Shown here: positions 16,375 to 24,027 of the stretch, piece by piece | How the letters are laid out: each line of letters opens with the position of its first letter | How positions within the stretch are numbered: position 1 is the first letter of the stretch | Assembly (NCBI RefSeq): GCF_003815675.1 | Contig: NZ_CP033918.1 | Location: forward strand, 3,534,001 to 3,598,000 | Source: Chryseobacterium sp. G0186 | GTDB taxonomy: Bacteria > Bacteroidota > Bacteroidia > Flavobacteriales > Weeksellaceae | DNA: 64,000 nt | Direction: 5' to 3' | Program-made: the position numbers and the translations under genes | The notes under the pieces: model-generated | Seen by the model: only the letters and a program-made list of their open reading frames with translations | Database searches by the model: none | What the model was told of the DNA's origin: nothing

Positions 16375-18447
16375 TTATTCTCTGTTTTTTACTATAATCC
16401 ATCCTGAGAACTTGAAAGGAGTGTTCTTTTTGTCATTCTCATTCCATGTTAAAGAATACCAGTAAGTACCTGTTGGTATTTTTTTACCAGCAATAGTTCC
16501 GTCCCACTTGTATCCGTTGGATTTGTCTGCCTGGTGAATTTTCACACCATATCTGTCAAAAATATTAAATGTCAGATTTTGCTTGTCAGCGATAGCAGAG
16601 TAGTCTAGTACATCATTCACTCCGTCTCCGTTTGGTGTAATAATGTTGATCAAGTTAGGAACCAGTACTGAAACTTCAATAGGATCACAGTCATAAGCAT
16701 CTTTTACATATACTTTGTAAGTTCCTCTTGCTACATTATTGAATACATTGGAATCTTGCCATATAATATTATCTATAGAATATTTGTAGTCTGGAGTTCC
16801 TCCAATAACATTCACCGTTAATGTTGTGTTTGATACATCAATGCTGGCTATAACTGGTTGTTCAGAAGGGTATATTTTTACGGTTTGAGTCGTAACACAT
16901 TCTCCGGTTTTAAGCTTTACCCAATAGGTTCCTACGCCAACATCTTTGATGGACTGAGTGGTTGCTCCTGTGCTCCATTCGTAGCTTTTAAATCCTGGTC
17001 CTGCATCCAGGGTAGTTTTGTCTTCCATACAAATGATTTTGTCTTTTAATACATTAGACTTTACAGGTGCAAGGACGGTAAGCTCAATCTTTACTACGGT
17101 GTAGCATCCACGGTTGTCAGCAACTCTTACATATACAACACCATTAGGTGCGATGTATGTTGTTGGGTTTAAAATTTCATTAGTAGCATCTACAGCATCA
17201 GTTAATGATGGGAAGTATCTTTTTGTTATGCCTGCAGCTGGAGTAACTACCGGAGCGTTGTCCAGATTAAATTGAGCTGTAGACGGGTTTGATTCAATAA
17301 AGCATTCTCTTTGTACTGCATCCTTAGCAATGACAACCGGATAAAACTTAAGAGTGATCTCTGCTGTGTCAACGCAACCGTATTGAGAAGTTACCTTTAC
17401 AAATATTTTTCCTTCGGCTGAAACAAACTGATAAATTGAAGTAATCTCATTTGTTCCTGCATTCAGGTCATGCATTGTTGGATAGTATTTTTTTGTAGCG
17501 GTAGGATCTGCAAAAACATCTGCGGTAGTAAGGTCATAAGTTGCAGTCCCTGCATTGTTATTATTACAGCTGGTTAATGTTGCATCTTTTGCTACAATAG
17601 TTCCTTCCTTAAATTTGAATTTACCAGTTTGCCTACACTTGTTAATAGGGTTATTGGCATCAACCGGATCTGTATAGCTGATACTGTAATAATACTCCGT
17701 TGTTGTTCCTACAGTAAGAGGTGTTGTAATAGGATTGGCCGCTGTTAAGGCGTCATTTTGATTGTGATGATAAGTTACCGTGAAATTAGGGTTTCCATTG
17801 ATGATCCCCGCTGATAAAGATGAAAAATCAAAAAGCGCAGGATTGGTACAGATTGGTACTTCTCTTGGGTCTGCTGGAGTTGCTCCGGCAATTCCCGGAG
17901 GGTTGAATGGATGAGGCTGAATATTCGGGTCAGTAAATGGAGATGCTAGAGTAGCTGTTCCACCCCATTTCATGATGAAACCATTTGCTGACTGAGAGTG
18001 GTTGTTTACAATGAGGTAATAAGTTTCGCCGGGTAAAACATCCATGTATTTTGCAAATCTGTCCCCACCTACAGGGTCGCATAGGTCTGTAGAAGTCATA
18101 TTAAGACCAGTGATTCCACTTGCTACAGCATAAGAGCCTCTCAGGGGAGTTCCTCTTGTAGCACATGATTTATTGGGTCCGAATACACCAAAGTCATAGT
18201 CATTGCCCAGATCATTCGGAACAATTTCAAAGGTAAGAGTTCCTCCGACAGCAATGGTGAAAGTATACCATACAGAATATCTTTCATCGCTAAGGCAGCC
18301 ACCTATGGTTTCCAGGGTGTCACCGTGACCATTTGGGGTATATGAGATGGTTGTATTTCCACATACTGCCATAGCTGATGAACAGTCTGATTGGGCATAT
18401 GAAATATGTGAAAATATTATTAAGAAAATGAGTAGTATTTTTTTCAT
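16375..18447 (-). CDS. Cell-surface protein with T9SS type B sorting domain (paralog 4, non-lectin N terminus)
   Basis: A 690-residue paralog of the protein at 14119: signal peptide (MKKILLIFLIIFSHISYAQ), N-terminal beta-sandwich (SDCSSAMAVCGN, VWYTFTIAVGGTLTFEIVPND, YDFGVFGPNKSC, VLPGETYYLIVNNHSQSANGF), linker (FDFSSLSAGIINGN), repeats starting CNNNNAGTATYDL and CFIESNPSTAQFNL, WSTGATTQSIKDV, DYKYSIDNIIWQDSN and the type B sorting domain (LINIITPNGDGVNDVLDY, IFDRYGVKIHQADK). Its C-terminal region is closer to paralog 1 (DRYGV.....DK.NGYKW, PFKFSGWI) than to its neighbour, so N- and C-terminal parts have different nearest relatives. Ligand and role unknown. Confidence 0.87.
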   Translation of the reverse strand: MKKILLIFLIIFSHISYAQSDCSSAMAVCGNTTISYTPNGHGDTLETIGGCLSDERYSVWYTFTIAVGGTLTFEIVPNDLGNDYDFGVFGPNKSCATRGTPLRGSYAVASGITGLNMTSTDLCDPVGGDRFAKYMDVLPGETYYLIVNNHSQSANGFIMKWGGTATLASPFTDPNIQPHPFNPPGIAGATPADPREVPICTNPALFDFSSLSAGIINGNPNFTVTYHHNQNDALTAANPITTPLTVGTTTEYYYSISYTDPVDANNPINKCRQTGKFKFKEGTIVAKDATLTSCNNNNAGTATYDLTTADVFADPTATKKYYPTMHDLNAGTNEITSIYQFVSAEGKIFVKVTSQYGCVDTAEITLKFYPVVIAKDAVQRECFIESNPSTAQFNLDNAPVVTPAAGITKRYFPSLTDAVDATNEILNPTTYIAPNGVVYVRVADNRGCYTVVKIELTVLAPVKSNVLKDKIICMEDKTTLDAGPGFKSYEWSTGATTQSIKDVGVGTYWVKLKTGECVTTQTVKIYPSEQPVIASIDVSNTTLTVNVIGGTPDYKYSIDNIIWQDSNVFNNVARGTYKVYVKDAYDCDPIEVSVLVPNLINIITPNGDGVNDVLDYSAIADKQNLTFNIFDRYGVKIHQADKSNGYKWDGTIAGKKIPTGTYWYSLTWNENDKKNTPFKFSGWIIVKNRE

Positions 18448-18601
18448 AGGAAAATGTTTAAAACAAGTATTAAAACTATGATAGTTAAAAGAGCATTATT
18501 GTATTAAAAAAAAATGAATGTTCGGAGAGCGTGATGTGTACACTGCAGAAAAAAATGGAACATACATTATTCTTTTAAACAGCTCTTGTGCTTCCTTTGG
18601 C

Positions 18602-19207
18602 TTATTGAATGCTTATCAGTTGCTTACCCCAGTTTGGAGAACCAGATGTAAGGTCTGTTGCATTGAAGTCATGTACTTCCTTTTGGTGGAGTTTTATAGC
18701 TTCAGCCTTATTGTTGGACAATTCAGCGATTTCTGCTTTCAGGAATGTAAGCCTTGGACTATTCTTTAGCTGGGTGTCAGCTTTTGTCATATACCCAATA
18801 GCTGTTTTCAGTTCCTTTTGAGGATCTGTAGAAGCTACTATTCTTATTTTTTGTGTATGAATAAGTCCCAAAAGAGTATTGACTTCTCCGTTATTCTTTT
18901 CTACGGCTAAAGCCTGAGTTGCTAATTTTTTCGCTATTTCATTGAATTCACCAAGAGGCTTCTCTGGTGTATTCTTTAATAAAAAATAGGTCTTCAGATA
19001 CATAGCTACAGCTGCGTAGTAATTGGCTTTCCATTTTTCTGAAGTTTTCGCTTCCGAAAAGGTTTTAAAAAGAGTATCGTAATCACCATCTGTCTTGGCT
19101 TCATTAAGCTGCTGAACAGACTGTTGTAAAGCTTGATCTGAGAAAGTCTGCGCATTTGCACAGAGACCAGTCACAAAAAAGCTTAAAATAAATAAAAGTT
19201 TATTCAT
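18602..19207 (-). CDS. Exported helical-repeat (TPR-like) protein of unknown function
   Basis: A 201-residue protein with signal peptide MNKLLFILSFFVTGLCANAQ, then an all-helical region of TPR-like segments (ALQQSVQQLNEAKTDGDYDTL, ATQALAVEKNNGEVNTLLGL, AIGYMTKADTQLKNSPRLTF, LKAEIAELSNNKAEAIKLHQ). It is the size and layout of small periplasmic TPR proteins common in Flavobacteriia. I placed the start at 19207 because the signal peptide begins there and a TATATTTG box stands 18 nt upstream; an in-frame extension of 27 codons carries no signal. No operon partner: the flanking minus-strand genes are distant. Confidence 0.82.
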   Translation of the reverse strand: MNKLLFILSFFVTGLCANAQTFSDQALQQSVQQLNEAKTDGDYDTLFKTFSEAKTSEKWKANYYAAVAMYLKTYFLLKNTPEKPLGEFNEIAKKLATQALAVEKNNGEVNTLLGLIHTQKIRIVASTDPQKELKTAIGYMTKADTQLKNSPRLTFLKAEIAELSNNKAEAIKLHQKEVHDFNATDLTSGSPNWGKQLISIQ

Positions 19208-19225
19208 AAAGGGGATATTTTGTAG

Positions 19226-19233
19226 CAAATATA
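19226..19233 (-). promoter_or_regulatory. -7 box of the TPR-like protein gene
   Basis: Minus-strand TATATTTG, 18 nt before the ATG at 19207. Confidence 0.5.
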
Positions 19234-19413
19234 GAAAATTATTAACGTTAATTTGAAGATTTTGAGATATATTTAACGAATGTGGCATGTTGTTTTTTGA
19301 TATTACATTTTTTATGATGATATAAATTATACGAAGTTTGTAATGATTATAACGCTTTGAATTGAAATTGCGTATAAATTGGGTGTATTATTTTTAATAA
19401 ACAGGCATAAATG

Positions 19414-19450
19414 TAAAATGAGAATAGAAAAGCATTCTATTCTCATTTTA
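19414..19450 (-). terminator. 16-bp hairpin downstream of the MFS gene
   Basis: Perfect stem TAAAATGAGAATAGAA / TTCTATTCTCATTTTA with a 5-nt loop, 60 bases beyond the MFS stop. AT-rich with a short T-rich tail; the likely transcript end. Confidence 0.65.
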
Positions 19451-19509
19451 AGTATTTTGAATTACCGATTGTTGTGCGGTATTTTTATATGTAATTGATA
19501 TTTAAGTTG

Positions 19510-20745
19510 TTAGTATTGCATTTTTCTTAGCTTAGGATTGGTACCTGCTACAGCAAGAGCAACTAATACGGTCATACATCCACCAAATACTACAGAACGT
19601 ACAACTCCCAATAGTTTAGCCATAACTCCACTTTCAAACTGCCCCATTTCATTGCTGGACATAATGAATATTGAGTTGACACTTAATACTCGTCCTCTTA
19701 TATGATCAGGTGTTTTTAGTTGTACAATGGTTCCTCTGATTACTACAGAAATTCCATCCAGCATTCCGCTCATTACAAGGAACATGAAAGAGAGCCAATA
19801 GAGCTTGGATAATCCAAACCCAATGATGCAGATCCCAAATCCTGTAACCACTGCAAGTAGTATTTTCCCCTGATTCTTTCGTAAAGGAATAATAGACAAT
19901 AGAGTGATGATGAACATAGAACCTATATCAGAAGCAGCATTCAGAAGACCAAAGCCTTCAGCTCCTGATTTTAAGATATCAGTTGCAAATACAGGGATCA
20001 TAGCAACTGCACCTCCGAAAAGTACAGCAAACATATCCAGACATAACGCCCCAAGAATTTCTTTGGTTTTAAAAATATACGAAATACCCTCACGCATACT
20101 TTCCACAACATTTACATTTTCCTTTTTGTGTTCAGAATACTGTTTATTGAGTTGCCAGAAAAACAAAGAAGCTATAAATATGAGCGATAAGACTGCCACT
20201 AATGTCCACTGTACTCCAAAATATCCAATCAGAAGTCCTCCTATGGCATGTCCACATACAGAAGAGATCAGAAAGGTAGCTTGGTTTAGAGTGACTGCAT
20301 TGGGAAGGTTTTCTTTCTTTACAATCTTTGGAATCATAGATGGAACAATAGGCCCGATAAAAGCTCTGGCAATTCCTGTGAAAAATATTACAACATAAAT
20401 AAAATAAGTAATCTGATGACCAGTGAAATGCATTTCTACATTAAGAAATGCCGGGATAAGCAAAAGCCCAATCAGAAAAATATAGGCATAATTACAGATC
20501 AGCAGCAATCTTTTTTTCTCATTCATATCAATAACATGTCCCGCATATAAAGCGCAGCTTACTGCAGGAATTACCTCAGAAAGTCCAATAAGGCCTATGG
20601 AAAAAGGATCTTTTGTTAATTGATATACCCACCATCCTAATAAAGTGGCAAGCATTCTGAAAGCTAAAACAATAAAAAATCTTCCGGTAAGAAGATTCCT
20701 GAATTCAACATTTTGTAATGTTTTTAACGGGGTAAAGGAAATCAT
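19510..20745 (-). CDS. MFS transporter (EntS-like exporter family)
   Basis: An integral membrane protein of 411 residues with about 10-12 hydrophobic helices. It begins MISFTPLKTLQNVEFRNLLTG and shows the family's FFIVLAFRMLATLLGWWVYQLTKDPFSIG first-helix region, LSEVIPAVSCALYAGHVIDMNEKKRLL, NAVTLNQATFLISSVCGHAIGG and a late LKTPDHIRGRVLSVNSIF motif. This pattern belongs to the EntS/MFS_3 type, whose members export siderophores or drugs; substrate unknown. I chose ATG at 20745; a TTG two codons upstream lies in the T run of the preceding terminator. The start codon is 7 nt past that hairpin, so expression may depend on readthrough or a promoter inside the gap. Confidence 0.88.
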   Translation of the reverse strand: MISFTPLKTLQNVEFRNLLTGRFFIVLAFRMLATLLGWWVYQLTKDPFSIGLIGLSEVIPAVSCALYAGHVIDMNEKKRLLLICNYAYIFLIGLLLIPAFLNVEMHFTGHQITYFIYVVIFFTGIARAFIGPIVPSMIPKIVKKENLPNAVTLNQATFLISSVCGHAIGGLLIGYFGVQWTLVAVLSLIFIASLFFWQLNKQYSEHKKENVNVVESMREGISYIFKTKEILGALCLDMFAVLFGGAVAMIPVFATDILKSGAEGFGLLNAASDIGSMFIITLLSIIPLRKNQGKILLAVVTGFGICIIGFGLSKLYWLSFMFLVMSGMLDGISVVIRGTIVQLKTPDHIRGRVLSVNSIFIMSSNEMGQFESGVMAKLLGVVRSVVFGGCMTVLVALAVAGTNPKLRKMQY

Positions 20746-20752
20746 GAACAAA

Positions 20753-20782
20753 AATAGCCCTAAAAATTTATTTAGGGCTATT
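20753..20782 (-). terminator. Terminator of the lipoprotein gene, abutting the MFS start codon
   Basis: A 12-bp stem (AATAGCCCTAAA / TTTAGGGCTATT) with a 6-nt loop; on the minus strand TTTTTG follows and runs into the MFS ATG at 20745. It can end the upstream lipoprotein transcript or act as an attenuator for the MFS gene. Confidence 0.8.
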
Positions 20783-20837
20783 CATATGACAATTTTTAAA
20801 AGATATATTAAATACTTTCTGAAAGATAAAATCTATT

Positions 20838-21200
20838 TTAGTCTGCTCTTGAAGAACTGATTACAATAGCAGCAACACCAGCAGCTCCAATGATGGCAGC
20901 TCCCGTTCCGATTCTTGCTTTTCTGCTGTCTTTCACAGCTGCTACTTTCGATTTAGGGATCACTACTTCTGTACTGTCTTTTTTCCCGGCTGTACCTACA
21001 AGGTTGTCCCCTACGATATTTCTGAATAATATTTTCTGCTTAGGAGATCCGTCTCTCATGGTAACCTTATAGACTTTTCCGGCTTCCAGATTTGAATAAT
21101 TGTTTTTTGAAATATCCTCGCTATATTTTGTGGTAGCACAAGATGTAATAACAAATAAAGACGTTAATAAAGATGATTTCAACAGTACAGATGCTTTCAT
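20838..21200 (-). CDS. Small lipoprotein of unknown function
   Basis: A 120-residue protein with a lipoprotein signal peptide (MKASVLLKSSLLTSLFVITSC; lipobox ITSC, Cys21). A compact domain (about 35-90) with KVYKVTMRDGSPKQKILF and GKKDSTEVVIPKSKVAAVKD follows, then a C-terminal Ala/Ile/Gly-rich hydrophobic stretch (IGTGAAIIGAAGVAAIVISS) that could be a membrane helix or glycine-zipper-like segment. The TAAATTTG box 18 nt upstream and the terminator downstream make it a single-gene unit. I do not recognise a characterised family. Confidence 0.82.
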   Translation of the reverse strand: MKASVLLKSSLLTSLFVITSCATTKYSEDISKNNYSNLEAGKVYKVTMRDGSPKQKILFRNIVGDNLVGTAGKKDSTEVVIPKSKVAAVKDSRKARIGTGAAIIGAAGVAAIVISSSRAD

Positions 21201-21218
21201 TATTTTCGTTTAGTTTTT

Positions 21219-21226
21219 CAAATTTA
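21219..21226 (-). promoter_or_regulatory. -7 box of the small lipoprotein gene
   Basis: Minus-strand TAAATTTG, 18 nt before the ATG at 21200. Confidence 0.5.
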
Positions 21227-21269
21227 TAATTTTTTTCGAATATACGTTTTTGGAATTGAAAAAATCTCT

Positions 21270-22769
21270 TTAAAATTTGTAAATTTCTAAGAGATCGGCA
21301 ACATTTCTGTCATTCGCTAATCTTGGGGTCTTATTTTGACCACCCAATTTTCCTTGAGATTTGGCATATTCATGAAAGGCATTTTTCCTAAGCCTTGTGA
21401 TCTGAAGTTTCTGTAAAATATTTCCGGAGATTAGATCATTATAATAGGTATTTCTGTTTCTAAGCTGTAGATCCAGTTCATCCCGGAAAGATTCCAAATT
21501 CTCAGGATCCTTTTCAAACTCTATCAGCCATTCATGATAAGGAAGTCCCTCATCTGGGTTCACCTGTGGAGCCAGATGAAACTCTGTAATCTGTGCCGGA
21601 TGTTTTTCAAGCGTTGCCTTCATGGCTTCTTCCACTTCAATAGCAATTACATGTTCACCAAATGCTGAGGTAAAATGTTTAGTCCTGCCACTTACCAAAA
21701 CTCTGTGTGGATTTTTATCAATAAATCGTACAACATCACCAATGGAATAAGCCCATAAGCCTGAGTTGGTGGTAAGGATTAAAGCATAGTCTTTATTGAG
21801 TTCAATATCTCTTAGTGTTAATCTTCTTGCATTAGGCTTGCCATATTCTTCCAACGGGATAAATTCATAAAAAATTCCATGATTGGTCAAAAGTAAGAGC
21901 CCTTCCTTTTTATAATCATCCTGAAAAGCAAAAAAGCCTTCAGAAGCCGGAAAAGTTTGAATAATATCTACACTGCCGCCCAATAAATCCTCCATTTTAT
22001 CACGGTAAGGCTCATAGTTTACCCCTCCTGTCACAATAAGCTGAAGGTTGGGAAACAGCTGTTTGATCTTTTTCCCATGTTTTTCTGTAAGTTTTTCAAA
22101 ATACATGATCAGCCATGGCGGAATTCCTGAGATCAGGGTCATGTTTTCGTGCTCAGTTTCCTCAATAATTTTATCAACCTTGGCTTCCCAGTCTTCCATA
22201 ATATTGGTTTCCCAGCTTGGTAAGCGGTTTTTTTGAAGATAATTGGGGATGTGGTGAGCCACAATACCAGACAGTCTTCCGGTCTTTATTCCAAATACTT
22301 CTTCCAGTTCAGGGCTGCCCTGTAGAAAGATCATTTTTCCGTTGACGAAATCAGCATTGTTTTTTTTACTGATATAATGGAAAAGGGCGCTTTGGGCTCC
22401 TGCAATCTGAAAAGGCATGCCCTCCTTAGATATAGGGATGTATTTAGATCCTGAAGTAGTTCCTGAGGTTTTGGCAAAATATTCAGGGGTTTCTGTCCAA
22501 AGAATGTTGGCTTGTCCTTTTTTTACTCTTTCAATATAATGTTTCAAGTCTTCATAATCTGCAACGGGAACTCTATCCTGGAATTCTTTTACAGAATGAA
22601 TATTTTCAAAATCATGTTCCCGCCCAAAAAGTGTTTTTTGAGCTGTGGAAACAAGGGAAATTAATAAATCCTCCTGATTTTTCTCTGCATTTTTTTTGAA
22701 TTCCTCTGTCTTTTGGACATGCTTTTTTGCCCAAATAAGCGCTGCTTTTTTCTTGAAGAAGTTTAACAT
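21270..22769 (-). CDS. GH3-family (auxin-responsive-promoter-like) acyl-adenylating enzyme
   Basis: A 499-residue protein of the ANL superfamily GH3 branch. The ATP-binding P-loop-like motif AKTSGTTSGSKYIPIS (about 107-122) is intact, as are LISGIPPWLIMYFEKL, IIQTFPASEGFFAFQ, LTTNSGLWAYSIGDVVRFI and the C-terminal SAFGEHVIAIEVEEAM. Plant GH3 enzymes couple amino acids to acyl hormones; the bacterial members share the fold but their substrates are mostly unknown, so the name should not imply auxin chemistry. It is a single gene with the -7 box 4 nt upstream of the ATG. Confidence 0.9.
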   Translation of the reverse strand: MLNFFKKKAALIWAKKHVQKTEEFKKNAEKNQEDLLISLVSTAQKTLFGREHDFENIHSVKEFQDRVPVADYEDLKHYIERVKKGQANILWTETPEYFAKTSGTTSGSKYIPISKEGMPFQIAGAQSALFHYISKKNNADFVNGKMIFLQGSPELEEVFGIKTGRLSGIVAHHIPNYLQKNRLPSWETNIMEDWEAKVDKIIEETEHENMTLISGIPPWLIMYFEKLTEKHGKKIKQLFPNLQLIVTGGVNYEPYRDKMEDLLGGSVDIIQTFPASEGFFAFQDDYKKEGLLLLTNHGIFYEFIPLEEYGKPNARRLTLRDIELNKDYALILTTNSGLWAYSIGDVVRFIDKNPHRVLVSGRTKHFTSAFGEHVIAIEVEEAMKATLEKHPAQITEFHLAPQVNPDEGLPYHEWLIEFEKDPENLESFRDELDLQLRNRNTYYNDLISGNILQKLQITRLRKNAFHEYAKSQGKLGGQNKTPRLANDRNVADLLEIYKF

Positions 22770-22773
22770 GCCC

Positions 22774-22781
22774 CAAATTTA
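22774..22781 (-). promoter_or_regulatory. -7 box 4 nt before the GH3 gene ATG
   Basis: Minus-strand TAAATTTG followed by GGGC and ATG at 22769; predicts a leaderless mRNA, with the same spacing as dnaB and the nitroreductase. Confidence 0.55.
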
Positions 22782-22829
22782 TAAATAAGTATAGAATCTC
22801 GAACCATTTTTAAAGAGTCTGACATAAAA

Positions 22830-22856
22830 AAACCGATGAAATGAGTTCATCGGTTT
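22830..22856 (-). terminator. Terminator of the KKDGTPDKRYK-repeat gene
   Basis: An 11-bp stem (AAACCGATGAA / TTCATCGGTTT) with a 5-nt loop and a following T run on the minus strand. Confidence 0.88.
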
Positions 22857-22902
22857 CTCGAAATTTGATTATGAAAATAACAACTATATGTTAATGTTGT
22901 GC

Positions 22903-23199
22903 TTATTTGTTGGCTTTGTACCTTTTATCCGGAGTCCCATCCTTTTTCAGATGCTTGTTGTCCTTATATCTTTTGTCCGGAGTACCGTCTTTTTTCATTT
23001 TGGTAGCAGGCTGTGCCGGGGTAGCTGCTTTTGCTGTTTTCATTTCAGCAGGTTTGGCAGCCTTTGCTTCAGCAGGTTTTGCCGGTTTTATTGTTTGTGC
23101 AGACTGATGAGTTGCAGTACTTGTAGCGGGAGCTGTCTTTTGGGCAGTAGCAAGTCCTAATCCTAAGACTAATGACATTGCAGATAATAATTTTTTCAT
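22903..23199 (-). CDS. Small secreted Ala/Lys/Pro-rich protein with KKDGTPDKRYK repeats
   Basis: A 98-residue exported protein: signal peptide MKKLLSAMSLVLGLGLATAQ, a low-complexity middle (AKPAEAKAAKPAEMKTAKAA) and two near-identical C-terminal repeats, KKDGTPDKRYKDNKHL and KKDGTPDKRYKANK. The basic, disordered composition suggests a periplasmic or surface protein that binds an acidic partner, but no function is known to me. I chose the ATG at 23199, where the signal peptide starts. A strong terminator follows. Confidence 0.8.
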   Translation of the reverse strand: MKKLLSAMSLVLGLGLATAQKTAPATSTATHQSAQTIKPAKPAEAKAAKPAEMKTAKAATPAQPATKMKKDGTPDKRYKDNKHLKKDGTPDKRYKANK

Positions 23200-23331
23200 A
23201 AGAATGATGATTTGTTTTTGTTGAATAAAGATATACAAAAAGCAGGCTAGAAAATTTGGATTTTTAAACTTAACTAAAGTTTATTACAGCTTAAAAAAAT
23301 ATTAAAGAAGTCATCCTGTCAATAAAAAAAA

Positions 23332-23355
23332 CCTGCTTTCATTTCTGAAAACAGG
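23332..23355 (-). terminator. Terminator of the small lipoprotein gene at 23378
   Basis: Minus-strand stem CCTGTTTTC / GAAAGCAGG (one U-G pair) with a 6-nt loop, followed by eight T. Confidence 0.82.
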
Positions 23356-23377
23356 CCTCTATGTATGAATAGGTTGT

Positions 23378-23773
23378 TTAACGAGTACAGTTGGCTGTCC
23401 AGGTTTTACCATCCTTAATGTATAAAATTTTCAATGTGTTATTGTCAATTCTAATGTAGGATGTTGCGGTAGAGCCGATCATTACAAGGGTATTATCTCC
23501 TTTTTGCTCAAACTCAACTCCGTTAAGATCCGGAATGCCGTTTGAAAATGCGAAATTATACTTGGTGCCGCTGGCAATCTTCGTTACAAATACACTTCCG
23601 CTGTCAGTATTGGTATTGTTCGCTCCTCCATCGCTAAAAGAAATACTTCCTTTGTAGGTTCCCGCGAAGAAGTCATTGTTAGTAGGATCATCGTCTCTAC
23701 TGCACGACGAAAATGATGATGCTGTAAAAATCAACAGCATAAAAATTCCTAGGATTTTAATTGCTTTTTTCAT
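23378..23773 (-). CDS. Small lipoprotein of unknown function
   Basis: A 131-residue protein with a lipoprotein signal (MKKAIKILGIFMLLIFTASSFSSC, Cys24) followed by the acidic SRDDDPTNN tether common to surface-exposed Bacteroidota lipoproteins. The mature part is a short beta-rich domain (GTYKGSISFSDGG, GSVFVTKIASGTKYNFAFS, LVMIGSTATSYIRI, LKILYIKDGKTWTANC) like small calycin- or lipocalin-type lipoproteins. Start at 23773 from the signal peptide. Single gene, divergent from mfd. Confidence 0.82.
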   Translation of the reverse strand: MKKAIKILGIFMLLIFTASSFSSCSRDDDPTNNDFFAGTYKGSISFSDGGANNTNTDSGSVFVTKIASGTKYNFAFSNGIPDLNGVEFEQKGDNTLVMIGSTATSYIRIDNNTLKILYIKDGKTWTANCTR

Positions 23774-23956
23774 AATACTATTCTCTTTAATGTTTGGTAG
23801 GCTTAAAAATCCCAAACATTATGCCATGAGAAAATATTCGGTTTTTTTTAACAGGTAATTAAATAAATTAATAGAAAATTAAGATTTATAAGATCTAAGT
23901 TGTTCATTTTAAATCTGAAACTCATTTAGATTTTTATTCAAAGAAAAAAATATCCG

Positions 23957-23964
23957 TACCTTTG
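23957..23964 (+). promoter_or_regulatory. -7 box of mfd
   Basis: TACCTTTG, 63 nt before the ATG at 24028. No clear -33 TTG. Confidence 0.5.
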
Positions 23965-24027
23965 TATATCAGCAACGGTTTCGGAAAACTCCCGAAATCG
24001 CTTTTGTCGTTTATACCATTACAATTT

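Larger units (their letters stand above)
19208..19509. other. Gene-free gap between the TPR-like gene and the MFS gene
   Basis: About 300 bases. It holds the promoter of the TPR-like gene at its left end and a 16-bp hairpin at 19414-19450. The rest is AT-rich with no open frame or repeat that I can support. Confidence 0.6.

Noticed and set aside
7045..18447. Repeats CNNNNAGTA in the T9SS genes as mobile-element or CRISPR repeats
   Set aside because: They are domain repeats in frame within four proteins; no inverted ends, target duplications or transposase.
19904..20398. A 164-codon plus-strand frame inside the MFS gene
   Set aside because: Antisense to a membrane protein; composition is a mirror of hydrophobic helices and there is no promoter box or start signal.
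22903..23040. Short direct repeats as a possible CRISPR array
   Set aside because: They are coding repeats of KKDGTPDKRYK, only two units, with no spacers.
23962..24027. N-terminal extension of Mfd from a TTG at 23962
   Set aside because: This TTG is part of the TACCTTTG -7 box; the ATG at 24028 follows it and fits the family start.
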